Assembly: GCF_900109995.1 (NCBI RefSeq)
Contig: NZ_FOCB01000001.1
Coordinates: 310,001-374,000 of the forward strand
Source: Pseudomonas sp. ok272
GTDB taxonomy: Bacteria; Pseudomonadota; Gammaproteobacteria; Pseudomonadales; Pseudomonadaceae
DNA: 64,000 nucleotides
Direction: 5' to 3'
The notes beneath the pieces are model-generated. The model ran no database searches. It was given only the letters and a program-made list of their open reading frames with translations, and was not told the origin of the DNA. The position numbers and the translations under genes are program-made. Positions 29,049 through 38,857 of this stretch are shown piece after piece (within the stretch, counting starts at the first letter, position 1; the number at the start of each line of letters is the position of its first letter).

Positions 29049-29289
29049 CAATCACCTCTTGGATTGTGCGCGACAGGATGGATGCATCGAGCCAAGTTAC
29101 CAATCCCTGTAGAAAGAAATAGTTACAAATGTTGACGCGGATCATCGCGCATTGGGAGACGCGCGCATTGAAACCTTAAGGGGCGTGACTGCGATTGAGC
29201 ATAGCCTGAACTGATGGACTTTGGCATTGCGCAAAAGGTTCGCTGCAGATTGCCACATCATTGTTGCGAAAGGACTTTTCGACAGATAC

Positions 29290-29321
29290 AAAAAAGGCCA
29301 CTCTTTCGAGTAGCCTTTTTT
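29290..29321 (-). terminator. Terminator of the first initiator tRNA
   Basis: AAAAAAGGC-ACTC stem with GAGT-GCCTTTTTT partner, lying 6 bases after the CCA end of the tRNA on the minus strand. An identical copy is at 29589-29620. Confidence 0.85.
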
Positions 29322-29327
29322 GATGTT

Positions 29328-29404
<77 letters not shown>

Positions 29405-29588
29405 TCTGTGTGGCGGCATTCTACAGGCGAATGCCAGGGTGTCAACCGTTAATGCTCAGAAGGGTCAAATAAACCGGTATGGGCGCTAAACGGTCGTCCA
29501 TGGAGACTTAAGTATCGCAAACGTAACGAGAAATCGTCGTGACCAGGATTGCCGGTCAAGAGGGTGGGGATGAAAAACCCCCACGCAC

Positions 29589-29620
29589 AAAAAAGGCCAC
29601 TCTTTCGAGTAGCCTTTTTT
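29589..29620 (-). terminator. Terminator of the second initiator tRNA
   Basis: Identical in sequence and placing to the terminator at 29290-29321; the tRNA and terminator were duplicated together. Confidence 0.85.
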
Positions 29621-29626
29621 GATGTT

Positions 29627-29703
<77 letters not shown>

Positions 29704-29918
29704 TCTGTGTGTCGGCATTCTACAGAGGAACGCTGGGCTGTCAACCATCGATTGAGAAAAATCTCTTCCTGTTCAATCGCTTAGCATTCGTGTGGGGAGT
29801 GCTAGATGGGCCTGAGGCCTTGTTGTACAAGGGTTGTAGCTCTATTAGAGGGTTCAATTCGATTAACAAAATAAATCCAGCGAGGGGTCCATGCCGCCCG
29901 TGCAGAAGATTTAAAGCA

Positions 29919-29934
29919 CTGGTGCTATATACAG
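29919..29934 (+). promoter_or_regulatory. LexA box (SOS box) of dinB
   Basis: CTGGTGCTATATACAG fits CTG-N10-CAG with an AT-rich centre and the strong ATACAG half. It lies 68 bases upstream of the dinB start codon. Confidence 0.83.
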
Positions 29935-30002
29935 GTGTCGGTGAGATACTGGCGCCCCGGCCCGTCATGACCATTTTTCCCACACTCAATGTCGCCCTCT
30001 AT

Positions 30003-31064
30003 ATGACCCAGCGCAAAATCATCCACGTCGACTGCGACTGCTTTTATGCCGCCATCGAGATGCGTGACGATCCGACTCTCGCCAGCAAGCCGCTGGCCGT
30101 AGGTGGCTCGGCGGATCGGCGCGGGGTGATTGCGACCTGTAACTATGAAGCCCGGGCTTATGGGGTGCGTTCGGCGATGTCGTCGCGGCATGCGCTGAAA
30201 CTGTGCCCGGACCTGGTGATCGTCAAGCCGCGAATGGAGGCCTATCGGGAAGCCTCCAAGGAAATCCAGGCGATCTTTCGCGACTACACCGACCTGATCG
30301 AGCCGCTCTCGCTGGACGAGGCCTACCTTGATGTTTCCCAGAGTACTCATTTTGCCGGCAGCGCCACGCGCATTGCCCAGGATATTCGGCGGCGGGTGTC
30401 CAATCAGTTGCACATCACGGTCTCGGCGGGAGTGGCGCCGAACAAGTTCCTGGCGAAAATCGCCAGTGACTGGAAGAAGCCCAACGGCCTGTTTGTGATT
30501 ACCCCGGATCAGGTTGAGGACTTTGTCTCGCAGTTGTCGGTGAGCAAGTTGCATGGCGTAGGCAAAGTCACCGCCGACAAGCTGGGCAGACTGGGGATCG
30601 TCGATTGCCTGCAGCTGCGTGAGTGGAACAAGTTGGCGCTGGTGCGCGAGTTCGGCAGTTTTGGCGAGCGGCTGTGGGGTTTGGCCCGTGGGATTGATGA
30701 TCGGCAGGTGCACAACGACAGTCGGCGGCAATCGATAAGTGTCGAAAATACCTACGACACCGATCTACCGGATCTGGTCAGTTGCCTGGATAAGTTGCCG
30801 GAGCTACTGGCGACCTTGAACGGGCGTGTGGCGCGGATCGACAGCAGTTACCGGCCGGGCAAGCCGTTTGTGAAGGTCAAGTTCCATGATTTTACCCAGA
30901 CGACGTTGGAGCAATCCGGGGCAGGGCGGGACCTGGGCAGTTATCAGTTGTTGCTGACGCAGGCGTTCAATCGAGGTGGCAAGCCGGTACGGCTGCTGGG
31001 GATTGGTGTGCGGTTGCAGGATCTGCGGGGCGGGTTTGAGCAGTTGGATCTGTTTGCTCGCTAA
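30003..31064 (+). CDS. dinB: DNA polymerase IV (translesion polymerase)
   Basis: From MTQRKIIHVDCDCFYAAIEM the protein is 353 residues, the usual Pol IV length. The Y-family catalytic carboxylates are Asp in VDCDCFYA near residue 9 and the LSLDEAYLDV pair near 104. The little-finger domain follows, and the C-terminus ends in the beta-clamp-binding motif QLDLF. A longer open frame upstream covers the SOS box and tRNA leader and is not coding. The SOS box predicts induction by DNA damage. Confidence 0.96.
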   Translation: MTQRKIIHVDCDCFYAAIEMRDDPTLASKPLAVGGSADRRGVIATCNYEARAYGVRSAMSSRHALKLCPDLVIVKPRMEAYREASKEIQAIFRDYTDLIEPLSLDEAYLDVSQSTHFAGSATRIAQDIRRRVSNQLHITVSAGVAPNKFLAKIASDWKKPNGLFVITPDQVEDFVSQLSVSKLHGVGKVTADKLGRLGIVDCLQLREWNKLALVREFGSFGERLWGLARGIDDRQVHNDSRRQSISVENTYDTDLPDLVSCLDKLPELLATLNGRVARIDSSYRPGKPFVKVKFHDFTQTTLEQSGAGRDLGSYQLLLTQAFNRGGKPVRLLGIGVRLQDLRGGFEQLDLFAR

Positions 31065-31081
31065 CGACCGGGTGCGCCGCC

Positions 31082-31169
31082 GTGGGAGCGAGCCTGCTCG
31101 CAAAGGCAATCGCTCAGTCAATATTGATATTGAGTGTGACGGCGCTATCGCGAGCAGTCTCGCTCCCAC
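31082..31169. repeat. Paired REP element (BIME)
   Basis: GTGGGAGCGAGCCTGCTCGC at 31082-31101 faces GCGAGCAGTCTCGCTCCCAC at 31150-31169. The middle shares TTGAGTGTG with the pair at 18771-18860. It lies between the convergent dinB and the lipoprotein gene. Confidence 0.85.
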
Positions 31170-31220
31170 AGATTTGAGGTTTCAGTGGGGTTGGAGGCCG
31201 CCCACGGAGGCACTCAGCGA

Positions 31221-32174
31221 CTAGTTGGCGCCCGGATCAGCCACCAGGCGCCCGGCATCCTTGGTCAGTGACTTGAGGAATTCGGTCTGCAACTCGGGAT
31301 CGTTGCGGGTCAGTTCGATCAGGCTTTGTTCCAGTTCGCTTGCTTCTTCTTCCAGGCCCAGCTCCGACAGGCGTTTGACGCGGTGTACCCACTGGCTCAC
31401 TTCGTCATCTTCCAAGTCGTCGTAGATCAGTTCGTGGGCTTCCAGCAGTTTGTTGCGCAGGTTGCCGCTGATGGCCAGGGACGAGTCGATATGCACGTCG
31501 TCCTGGGCGTCTTCAACGGTAATGTGCAGCGTGTTGATGGCGCGCAGGTCGGTTTCGGAGAACGGGCTGTCGAGTAGGTTCAAGCGCAGCACGCCGTTGC
31601 GGTCGGTCGTGAGCTCGAAGGTTTGCTTGCCGGCCTTGACCTGAACCGGGCGCTCGCTCCAGGGCAGGCTCGAATACTCCGTGCGCTTGTCGCGCTGGAC
31701 TTCATCGATGGCTGCCAGGTTCTGTTGGGCGCGACCGTTGGACTGCACGTTCATGAACGGGTTGAGCCCGGCGAAGCCGTAGCTGATCCAGTCCCGGGTG
31801 ACGCTGTCCGGCAGGTTGCCCAGGGCAAACACGTTGACCACGTTGGCGCCGACACCGGCCACCACGGCCACCGCACCGAGCGGGATCTCGTAGATCTTGC
31901 GCCACGGTTGGTAGGGCGTGTAGCGATCGTAACGCCGGGTGACTTCGAACTCAGTGACCTCGAAGGTCTTTTGCTCGTGAATCCGTACCCGGCGTTGCGG
32001 CAGCTCAAGCACCTTAGGCTCGCCGACATCGATCTGCAGGCTGTGATCGAGCAATTTGCGCTCGACACGTTCCTCGTGCTCGCTGCGTTGTGACATCTGG
32101 TTGGCGCAGCCGCTGAGCAACAGGGTGCCGCACAGGGCGGCACCACCGAGGTTTAAGGTGTTTCGCTTGAACAT
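31221..32174 (-). CDS. Conserved lipoprotein of unknown function
   Basis: This 317-residue protein has a lipoprotein signal with lipobox LLLSGC at residues ~19-24. The mature part begins with charged residues (QMSQRSEHEERVERKLL), then has a hydrophobic stretch IPLGAVAVVAGVGANVVNVFALG near 100-122. Its C-terminal third is acidic and helical (IYDDLEDDEVSQWVHRVKRL). I do not recognise a domain. It lies 17 bases downstream of proS on the same strand, an arrangement shared with PA0957-proS in P. aeruginosa, so it may be co-transcribed. Confidence 0.85.
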   Translation of the reverse strand: MFKRNTLNLGGAALCGTLLLSGCANQMSQRSEHEERVERKLLDHSLQIDVGEPKVLELPQRRVRIHEQKTFEVTEFEVTRRYDRYTPYQPWRKIYEIPLGAVAVVAGVGANVVNVFALGNLPDSVTRDWISYGFAGLNPFMNVQSNGRAQQNLAAIDEVQRDKRTEYSSLPWSERPVQVKAGKQTFELTTDRNGVLRLNLLDSPFSETDLRAINTLHITVEDAQDDVHIDSSLAISGNLRNKLLEAHELIYDDLEDDEVSQWVHRVKRLSELGLEEEASELEQSLIELTRNDPELQTEFLKSLTKDAGRLVADPGAN

Positions 32175-32191
32175 GACTTCTCTATCTGGTG

Positions 32192-33907
32192 TCAGCGGCG
32201 GATACGGGCCTGAAGGAAAGACAATACGTCAGCGACCGGCAGCGCTTGCGGCTCGGCCTCGGTACGGCTCTTGTACTCCAGGTTGCCTTCGGCCAGGCCG
32301 CGGTCGCTGACCACGATCCGGTGAGGAATCCCGATCAGTTCCATGTCCGCGAACTTGATGCCCGGGCTGGTTTTCTTGTCGCGATCATCCAGCAGCACTT
32401 CGAAGCCGGCAGCGGTCAGCTCTGCGTACAGTTTGTCGGTCGCTTCGCGAACCAGTTCGGTTTCATAGCGCAATGGCACCAGGGCAACCTGGAAGGGGGC
32501 GAGGGTGTCGCTCCAGATGATGCCTTTGGCGTCGTTGTTCTGCTCGATGGCGGCCGCCACTACGCGGGAAACGCCAATGCCGTAGCAGCCCATTTCCAGG
32601 GTGGCCGGCTTGCCGTTCTCGCCCAGCACTTCGCACTTCATCGCCTTGCTGTACTTGTTGCCCAGCTGGAAGATGTGCCCGACTTCGATGCCGCGCTTGA
32701 TCTCCAGCGTGCCCTTGCCGTCCGGGCTTGGGTCGCCGGCGACCACGTTGCGCAGGTCGGCCACGGTTGGCACCGGCAGGTCGCGTTCCCAGTTGACGCC
32801 GAAGTAGTGTTTGTCGTCGATGTTGGCACCGACACCAAAGTCGCTCATCAGCTCGACCGAGCGGTCGATGATGATCGGCAGCGGCAGGTTCAGTGGGCCG
32901 AGGGAGCCGGCGCCGGCGCCGATGGCGTCACGCAGTTCGACATCACTGGCCATGACCAGTGGGCTGGCCACACCTGGTTGTTGGGCGGCCTTGATTTCGT
33001 TGAGTTCGTGGTCGCCGCGGATGATCAGTGCGATCAGCTTGCCTTCTTCCTCGGCATGCACGATCAGCGTCTTGACGGTCTTTTCAATCGGCAGATTGAA
33101 TTTTTCCACCAGCGCGGCAATGGTCTTGGTCTCTGGTGTATCGACCAGGCGCAAGGCTTCGCTTGGCGCAGGACGGGCGGTTTCCCGTGGCACTGCCTCG
33201 GCTTTCTCGATGTTTGCCGCGTAGTCGGAGCCGTTGCTGAAGGCGATGTCGTCCTCGCCCGACTCGGCCAGTACGTGGAATTCGTGGGAGCCGGCGCCGC
33301 CGATCGAGCCGTTGTCGGCTTCTACCGGACGGAACTTCAGGCCCAGGCGCGTGAACACGTTGCAGTAGGCCTGGTGCATGCGGTCGTAGGTGACCTGCAG
33401 CGAAGGCAGGTCCGCATGGAACGAGTAGGCGTCCTTCATGATGAATTCGCGACCGCGCATCAAGCCGAAGCGTGGGCGGATCTCGTCACGGAATTTGGTC
33501 TGGATCTGGAACAGGTTGATAGGCAGTTGCTTGTAGCTGCTCAACTCGTTGCGCATCAGGTCGGTGATGACTTCTTCGTGGGTTGGGCCCGCGCAGAAGT
33601 CACGGCCGTGACGGTCCTTGAAGCGCAGCAATTCAGGGCCGTACTCTTCCCAGCGACCGGACTCCTGCCACAGTTCGGCGGGCTGGGTGCTCGGCATCAA
33701 CACTTCGAGAGAGCCGGCGGCGTTCATTTCTTCGCGAACGATGGCCTCAACCTTGCGCATTACCCGCAGGCCCATGGGCAGCCAGGTGTACAGGCCCGAG
33801 GCGAGTTTGCGGATCATGCCGGCACGCAGCATCAGCTGGTGGCTGATGACGACCGCATCGGAAGGCGTTTCTTTCTGTGTGGCGAGCAAAAATTGACTGG
33901 TGCGCAT
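32192..33907 (-). CDS. proS: Prolyl-tRNA synthetase
   Basis: This 571-residue class II aminoacyl-tRNA synthetase is of the bacterial type with an inserted editing domain (residues ~230-390) between motifs 2 and 3. It begins [20 protein letters not shown]. The catalytic core includes [39 protein letters not shown] and [20 protein letters not shown]. The C-terminal anticodon-binding domain includes [21 protein letters not shown]. The length is that of E. coli ProRS (572). Confidence 0.98.
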   Translation of the reverse strand: MRTSQFLLATQKETPSDAVVISHQLMLRAGMIRKLASGLYTWLPMGLRVMRKVEAIVREEMNAAGSLEVLMPSTQPAELWQESGRWEEYGPELLRFKDRHGRDFCAGPTHEEVITDLMRNELSSYKQLPINLFQIQTKFRDEIRPRFGLMRGREFIMKDAYSFHADLPSLQVTYDRMHQAYCNVFTRLGLKFRPVEADNGSIGGAGSHEFHVLAESGEDDIAFSNGSDYAANIEKAEAVPRETARPAPSEALRLVDTPETKTIAALVEKFNLPIEKTVKTLIVHAEEEGKLIALIIRGDHELNEIKAAQQPGVASPLVMASDVELRDAIGAGAGSLGPLNLPLPIIIDRSVELMSDFGVGANIDDKHYFGVNWERDLPVPTVADLRNVVAGDPSPDGKGTLEIKRGIEVGHIFQLGNKYSKAMKCEVLGENGKPATLEMGCYGIGVSRVVAAAIEQNNDAKGIIWSDTLAPFQVALVPLRYETELVREATDKLYAELTAAGFEVLLDDRDKKTSPGIKFADMELIGIPHRIVVSDRGLAEGNLEYKSRTEAEPQALPVADVLSFLQARIRR

Positions 33908-34036
33908 GGTAGGCCGTTGTCGGTTGCTGATGACGAGAAATGACGGGGCATTGTACGGGCGAGATCCGCTGACGTACAGGAGTGCGGCCGGCGGTGTCGC
34001 CCGGATGCGAGGAAAGCCCCGCGCCGCAGGGGGTTG

Positions 34037-35599
34037 TTACGATTCTTCGACGACGCTGTTCTTGTGTGCCGGTTCCGGCGTGGGCGTCGGGCCTTCGCGG
34101 TGGCTTTCCTGATACCAGTGCAGGGCGATCAGTAGCAGCGTGGGCACGCCAAGCAGGGCAGTGATGATGAAAAAGTCGTGGTAGCCGAATTTTTCCACCA
34201 TGACCCCGGAGTAACCGCCGATCAGGCGCGGCAACAGCAGCATGATCGAGCTGAGCAGGGCGTATTGGGTGGCGGAAAACTTCAGGTTGGTCAGGCTCGA
34301 CAGGTAGGCGACGAACGCCGAGGTGGCCATGCCGGAGCTGAAGTTGTCCAGGGAGATGGTGACAACCAGCATGTCCAGGTTGGCGCCCATGTCCGCCAGC
34401 ATCACAAACAACAGGTTGGTGGCGGCCGATGCGATGCCACCGATCAGCAGGATGGGCAGGATGCCGAAGCGCACGATCAACAGGCCGCCCATGCCGGCGC
34501 CGACCAGGGTCATGATCAGGCCAAAGATCTTGCTGACCCCGGCGATCTGATCCTTGGTGAAGCCCAGGTCGATGTAGAACACGTTAGCCATCACGCCCAT
34601 CACCGTATCGGACATGCGATAGGTGGCAATCAGCCCCAGCAGCAGGAGCGCCTGCCAGCGGTAGCGCACGACGAAGTCGTTGACGGGGGTCAGCACCGGC
34701 GCCAGGCCGCGCCGACCCATGGTCGACAGGCACATGGCGGTGAGGGTGATGTAGAGAATGGCGCGCAGGAAGGCGCGGTCTTCGAGCAGCAAGTCCAGCA
34801 GGCTGGCATCACCGAACAGCACGCTGGCAAAGTCGGTGTTGTAGAGTTGGGTGAACATCGCCGGTACCGAGACCAGCAACACAATCAGCACGAACACCGA
34901 CGCCAGTTGGTGGACGAAGCTGTAGCGCCCGGCCTGGAGTTGGGTACGCAGCGGCACGGGCGGTTCGCGCATGAACAGGCTGGTCAGCAGCGCCGGCACC
35001 ATCAGCAGGCCGAACAGCACGTAAGTGCCGGTCCAGGCCGAATGCTTGTAGTTGAAGCCGGTGGAGCCGAAACCTTCGGCAAAGAACAGTGCGCCGGCGG
35101 TCGCCAGCAGTGCGGCAACCCGATAGCCGGACATGTAGCTGGCGGCGAGTGCGGCCTGGCGGGTGTCGTCGGCGATTTCCAGGCGATAGGCATCGACGGC
35201 GATATCCTGGGTGGCCGAGGCGAAGGCCACCACGACGGCAATTGCAATCAGCCAGGACAGGTGCTGTTGCGGGTCGCAGAAACCCATGCCGATCAGGCCG
35301 AGGATCACCAGTAGCTGCGACAGGACCAGCCAGGAACGTCGTCGCCCCAGTTTGCCGAGCAGCGGCAGGCGCCATTGGTCGAGCAGTGGCGACCACACCC
35401 ATTTGAAGGCATAGGCCAGCCCGATCAGGCTGGCGTAGCCAATGGTTTCACGGGCCACACCCGCTTCGCGCAGCCAGACGGAAAGCGTCGAGAACACCAG
35501 CATGTAGGGCAGGCCGGCGGCGAAACCGAGCAGCAACAGCACGAGCGTCGAGGGGCTGGCATAAGCGGCGAGCGCGGCGCGCCAGGTTTTACGGGGCAT
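34037..35599 (-). CDS. ampG: AmpG-family muropeptide permease
   Basis: The 520-residue protein of the major facilitator superfamily has about fourteen membrane segments. It shows the AmpG N-terminus (LLLGFAAGLPYMLVFSTLSVWLREAGV), LIGLAYAFKWVWSPLLDQ and FCDPQQHLSWLIAIA. AmpG imports anhydro-muropeptides released by cell-wall turnover for recycling and thereby affects AmpR-controlled beta-lactamase. P. aeruginosa has two AmpG-like proteins; this 520-residue form, without the extra C-terminal extension of the main AmpG, could be either. Confidence 0.87.
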   Translation of the reverse strand: MPRKTWRAALAAYASPSTLVLLLLGFAAGLPYMLVFSTLSVWLREAGVARETIGYASLIGLAYAFKWVWSPLLDQWRLPLLGKLGRRRSWLVLSQLLVILGLIGMGFCDPQQHLSWLIAIAVVVAFASATQDIAVDAYRLEIADDTRQAALAASYMSGYRVAALLATAGALFFAEGFGSTGFNYKHSAWTGTYVLFGLLMVPALLTSLFMREPPVPLRTQLQAGRYSFVHQLASVFVLIVLLVSVPAMFTQLYNTDFASVLFGDASLLDLLLEDRAFLRAILYITLTAMCLSTMGRRGLAPVLTPVNDFVVRYRWQALLLLGLIATYRMSDTVMGVMANVFYIDLGFTKDQIAGVSKIFGLIMTLVGAGMGGLLIVRFGILPILLIGGIASAATNLLFVMLADMGANLDMLVVTISLDNFSSGMATSAFVAYLSSLTNLKFSATQYALLSSIMLLLPRLIGGYSGVMVEKFGYHDFFIITALLGVPTLLLIALHWYQESHREGPTPTPEPAHKNSVVEES

Positions 35600-35642
35600 G
35601 GGCTGGAGTCTGCCTCAAAATTGCGAAAACAAAGCGCGCACT

Positions 35643-35996
35643 CTAACCGCTGTGCTCCATCGGGCGCCAGCCATGGCGCCGAATATCAACACGATTGTTC
35701 AGGATACTGATGCCCTCCACGCGTAACCGTGCGCGCTGCTCGTCCCCCGATGGCGTTCCCGCTGCCAGGCTGATCCGTCCTCCGGCGCCGAGTACGCGGT
35801 GCCAGGGCAGCTTGCTGTCAGTGGGCAGTTGGCTCAGGGTACGTCCGACCCAGCGTGCGGCGCGCCCCAGGCCGGCCAGTTCGGCGAGTTGCCCGTAGCT
35901 GACGACCTTACCCGACGGGACTTGGGCTAGGGTCAGGTAGAGTGCCGTTCGGCGGATTTGTGCCGGGTCCTGGGGTTCGTTCTCGCGGTCACTCAC
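35643..35996 (-). CDS. Alkyltransferase-like protein (ATL, MGMT family)
   Basis: The 117-residue protein resembles the C-terminal domain of O6-alkylguanine-DNA alkyltransferase: VVSYGQLAELAGLGRAARWVG, then PWHRVLGAGGRISL. The reactive Cys of the PCHRV motif is replaced by Trp, which defines ATL proteins. ATLs bind O6-alkylguanine without repairing it and pass it to nucleotide-excision repair. GTG 35996 (VSDRENEPQDPAQ) follows CAGGATA and gives the usual ATL length; the frame stays open to 36374 but that stretch overlaps the DUF481 gene. Confidence 0.88.
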   Translation of the reverse strand: MSDRENEPQDPAQIRRTALYLTLAQVPSGKVVSYGQLAELAGLGRAARWVGRTLSQLPTDSKLPWHRVLGAGGRISLAAGTPSGDEQRARLRVEGISILNNRVDIRRHGWRPMEHSG

Positions 35997-36159
35997 GGGC
36001 GGGTATCCTGAAGGGAGGGCCGTCTGGCGTTTGTAGGGTATATCGCCAACGATTGAATGATAAATGAACTCGATACAATTGCCCCGGTCAGTCCTGGTTC
36101 GGCATTCCTTTCGGGGATAATGCCGCCTTTTTTCGTAATCCCGAGTCTTGCCCTTGCTT

Positions 36160-37167
36160 ATGTTTCCCAGAACCCTGTTATGCCTCGCCCTCTCCAGTGT
36201 TTGCCTGCCGGCCATGGCCGATACCGTATGGCTGAACAATGGTGATCGCCTGAGTGGCAAGATCAAGCTGTTCGACGGTGGCAAGTTGCTGATCCAGACC
36301 GAATACGCCGGGGCCGTTGCGATTGACTGGACGCAGGTCAAGACCCTGGAAAGCGACCAGGAGCTGCTGGTCAAGCAGGATGCCTATGTCGGCGAAAAGG
36401 CCAAGTCGCTGCAGGCTGCCGGCGTCGGCACAGTCGTTCTGGCTAATGGCGATGCACCCAAGGCGGTGGAGCTGGCCAGTATCCAGCAGATCCTCAAGCC
36501 CAGGCCGGTGGTTGAGGATCTGGTGTGGAGGGGCAATGTCGATGTTGCCCTGGACTATGAGCGAGCGGAAAAGGATACGGACGACTACGACCTCGATTTC
36601 AAAACCTCTGCCCGCCATGGCAAATGGCGGCATACCGCGGAAGGGGAGTACAACCGCGAGTTCCAGGATGGCGATGTGACCTCGGACAATTGGCGCGCTC
36701 AGTACTCCCTCGATCGCTTCATTACTGAGCAATGGTTCTGGCAAGGGCGTTTGAACTACAGGCGCGACAAGGTGGAAGAGCTTTCCCGTCAGCGCACGGT
36801 GGGCAGCGGTCCGGGTTATCAGTTCTGGGATGATGAACTGGGCGCGTTTTCCCTGGGCTCTCTGCTAAACCGTACCGACTATGAGTATGAGGATGGCGGC
36901 AAGGACAACTTCTACTCATTGGCGATGAAGTGGGACTACAACCGCTATCTGATCGGCAAGTCCGTGGAGTTCTTCACCAGTGGCGAGGTGGGTAAGCCAT
37001 TGTCCGACGTCGCGGACTTTGCCCTCGATGCCGAAATGGGCTTGCGTTACAGGGTCACGGACTGGGCGTCGCTCAATCTCAAGGCCGAGCGCGACATCAT
37101 CACCGGCTCCCAGAATGCCGACTTCAGCAAGACTCGCTACACCGCTGGGTTTGGCGTGACCTGGTAG
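36160..37167 (+). CDS. DUF481 outer-membrane-like protein
   Basis: This 335-residue protein has a signal peptide (MFPRTLLCLALSSVCLPAMA, then DTVWLNNGD). The first ~110 residues repeat the pattern VWLNNGDRLSGKI and VVLANGD, and the C-terminal ~220 residues are a DUF481 domain of amphipathic beta-strands ending in GFGVTW. The terminal aromatic residue suits an outer-membrane barrel. The substrate and role are unknown (the family includes YdiY). A start four codons earlier than ATG 36160 is possible. Confidence 0.85.
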   Translation: MFPRTLLCLALSSVCLPAMADTVWLNNGDRLSGKIKLFDGGKLLIQTEYAGAVAIDWTQVKTLESDQELLVKQDAYVGEKAKSLQAAGVGTVVLANGDAPKAVELASIQQILKPRPVVEDLVWRGNVDVALDYERAEKDTDDYDLDFKTSARHGKWRHTAEGEYNREFQDGDVTSDNWRAQYSLDRFITEQWFWQGRLNYRRDKVEELSRQRTVGSGPGYQFWDDELGAFSLGSLLNRTDYEYEDGGKDNFYSLAMKWDYNRYLIGKSVEFFTSGEVGKPLSDVADFALDAEMGLRYRVTDWASLNLKAERDIITGSQNADFSKTRYTAGFGVTW

Positions 37168-37183
37168 AAAACACACAGGCACA

Positions 37184-37215
37184 AAAAAGCCCCGCTTTTG
37201 AGGGCGGGGCTTTTT
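37184..37215. terminator. Bidirectional terminator between the DUF481 and cold-shock genes
   Basis: AAAAAGCCCCGC at 37184-37195 pairs perfectly with GCGGGGCTTTTT at 37204-37215, between two convergent genes. Confidence 0.93.
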
Positions 37216-37231
37216 ACTAAATCAGGACAAG

Positions 37232-37441
37232 TTAGATAACTTGAACTTCTTCAGCTTGCATGCCTTTCTGACCGCGGGTAGCGATGAAAGAAACCTGTTG
37301 GCCTTCTTTCAGGCTTTTGAAGCCGTCGGATTGGATAGCTTTGAAGTGAACGAACAGGTCGTCACCGGATTGTGGGGTGATGAAGCCGAAGCCTTTTTCA
37401 TCGTTGAACCACTTAACGGTACCGGTTTGGCGATTAGACAT
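37232..37441 (-). CDS. CspA-family cold-shock protein
   Basis: This 69-residue single cold-shock domain has RNP1 KGFGFI and RNP2 DLFVHFKAI for single-stranded nucleic acid binding. It begins [20 protein letters not shown], like CapB/CspD-type proteins of Pseudomonas. The long gene-free upstream stretch suits a regulated 5' leader. Which of the several Pseudomonas Csp paralogues this is cannot be told from the protein alone. Confidence 0.95.
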   Translation of the reverse strand: MSNRQTGTVKWFNDEKGFGFITPQSGDDLFVHFKAIQSDGFKSLKEGQQVSFIATRGQKGMQAEEVQVI

Positions 37442-37794
37442 GGTGTAACTCCTTGAACAAAGATAACTGCGACTCAGGAAGAACCCTGGCCGAGACTGAG
37501 TGCAAAGAGCAGGAAAAATTCTTGTAGATGGTTGGATCGAAATTCAACATATCGTGTAGAGATTCTCAGTGACACAAGCAGCACAGTGGCGCCACCTTAA
37601 CCCTTTTTCCGGAACGTGCCAATGGTATTTGCCAAGGTTTCTCTGTTTTCGTGACTGACGGTGTCCTTGCACGGGGTAAGGCTTCTGTTATTGCGGGGGC
37701 CGGCGATTAATACGTCCCGGACTTTGAACCCGACGGCGCGCCCCGGTAAGATGCCGGACAGATTTTCTCCACCTCGCTATTCAGGACACCCGCC
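37442..37794. other. Intergenic stretch between divergent csp and dcd
   Basis: These 353 bases hold no gene. The csp-proximal half (37442-37580) is AT-rich on the minus strand and would form the 5' leader typical of cold-shock mRNAs; no clear cold-box match is visible. The other half carries the dcd promoter. Confidence 0.5.
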
Positions 37795-38361
37795 ATGAGC
37801 ATCAAATCGGACAAGTGGATTCGCCGCATGGCGCAAGAACACGGCATGATCGAGCCCTTCGTAGAGCGCCAGATGCGTGGCGAAGGCACCGAACGGCTGA
37901 TTTCCTTCGGTGTGTCGAGCTACGGCTATGACGTGCGTTGCGCCGATGAATTCAAGGTGTTCACCAACATCAACTCCGCGACCGTCGATCCGAAAAACTT
38001 CGATGAGAAGAGCTTCGTCGACGTCAAGAGCGATGTTTGCATCATTCCACCCAACTCCTTTGCCCTGGCGCGCACCGTGGAATTCTTCCGCATTCCGCGT
38101 AACGTGCTGACGATTTGCCTGGGCAAGAGCACCTACGCCCGTTGCGGCATCATCGTCAACGTCACGCCGCTGGAGCCGGAATGGGAAGGCCACGTGACCC
38201 TGGAGTTTTCGAACACCACCACGCTGCCGGCCAAGATCTACGCCAACGAAGGCGTGGCGCAGATGCTGTTCTTCGAGTCGGATGAAGAGTGTGAAGTGTC
38301 TTACAAAGACCGTGGCGGCAAATACCAGGGGCAACGTGGCGTGACCCTGCCGCGTACCTGA
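37795..38361 (+). CDS. dcd: dCTP deaminase
   Basis: The 188-residue protein deaminates dCTP to dUTP in pyrimidine deoxynucleotide synthesis. It shows [35 protein letters not shown] and the catalytic Glu in [13 protein letters not shown]. The C-terminal [19 protein letters not shown] closes over the nucleotide. ATG 37795 ([19 protein letters not shown]) matches the family N-terminus. Confidence 0.97.
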   Translation: MSIKSDKWIRRMAQEHGMIEPFVERQMRGEGTERLISFGVSSYGYDVRCADEFKVFTNINSATVDPKNFDEKSFVDVKSDVCIIPPNSFALARTVEFFRIPRNVLTICLGKSTYARCGIIVNVTPLEPEWEGHVTLEFSNTTTLPAKIYANEGVAQMLFFESDEECEVSYKDRGGKYQGQRGVTLPRT

Positions 38362-38399
38362 GTCAGCCGTCCGGCGAGCCGTTTGAATTCTTGAGCGAG

Positions 38400-38421
38400 C
38401 GTACACTCTATGGAGTGTACG
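38400..38421. repeat. Perfect inverted repeat upstream of the small ORF
   Basis: CGTACACTC at 38400-38408 and GAGTGTACG at 38413-38421 form a 9-bp stem with a TATG loop. There is no T-run, so it could be an operator, an RNA processing site or the end of the dcd transcript. Confidence 0.6.
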
Positions 38422-38469
38422 GCTCCGATCCGCGCAAGGCGGGTCGGGCGAGCGCTCAAGGAGTCCCTG

Positions 38470-38679
38470 ATGAAGATCGATCCGCGAATCACCGCTGAAC
38501 TGGCAAGGCTTGCGCCCAATCAGGTGGGGATGTTGGCCTGGTCCTTGTTGGCGTATCCGTCTGTCGCCCAGGCTGGCGGGATCCCCGGTCAACCCGACCC
38601 CGACACCCCGAACGAACAACCCTCCGAGCCCGGCGAGCCGACCTTGCCCGATGAGCCGCCCCCAGCGCCCATGGCCTGA
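38470..38679 (+). CDS. Small protein with proline-rich tail, unknown function
   Basis: This 69-residue protein begins MKIDPRITAELARLAPNQVG at ATG 38470, with a good ribosome-binding site AAGGAGT at 38459-38465. The N-terminal half is helical with a short hydrophobic segment (MLAWSLLAYPSVAQAGG), and the C-terminal half is Pro/Glu/Asp-rich (DPDTPNEQPSEPGEP). It could be a small secreted or membrane-tethered peptide. I recall similar short proteins in other P. fluorescens genomes but know no function. Confidence 0.7.
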   Translation: MKIDPRITAELARLAPNQVGMLAWSLLAYPSVAQAGGIPGQPDPDTPNEQPSEPGEPTLPDEPPPAPMA

Positions 38680-38857
38680 TGTTCATCAGGGTCGCGACAG
38701 CCTTGGCCCACTGATCTGTCACGCCAGGCAATAACTGTGTTTGCCTTTGAAACCTTTGGCGGACCCCAGCGTGTTTTTATCGCGGGGAGGCTTGTGTTGC
38801 GCGTGTTTCAACGCCAGCGACGAGCGGTAATCCATCAAGGTGAAAAAGGAATTTCAA

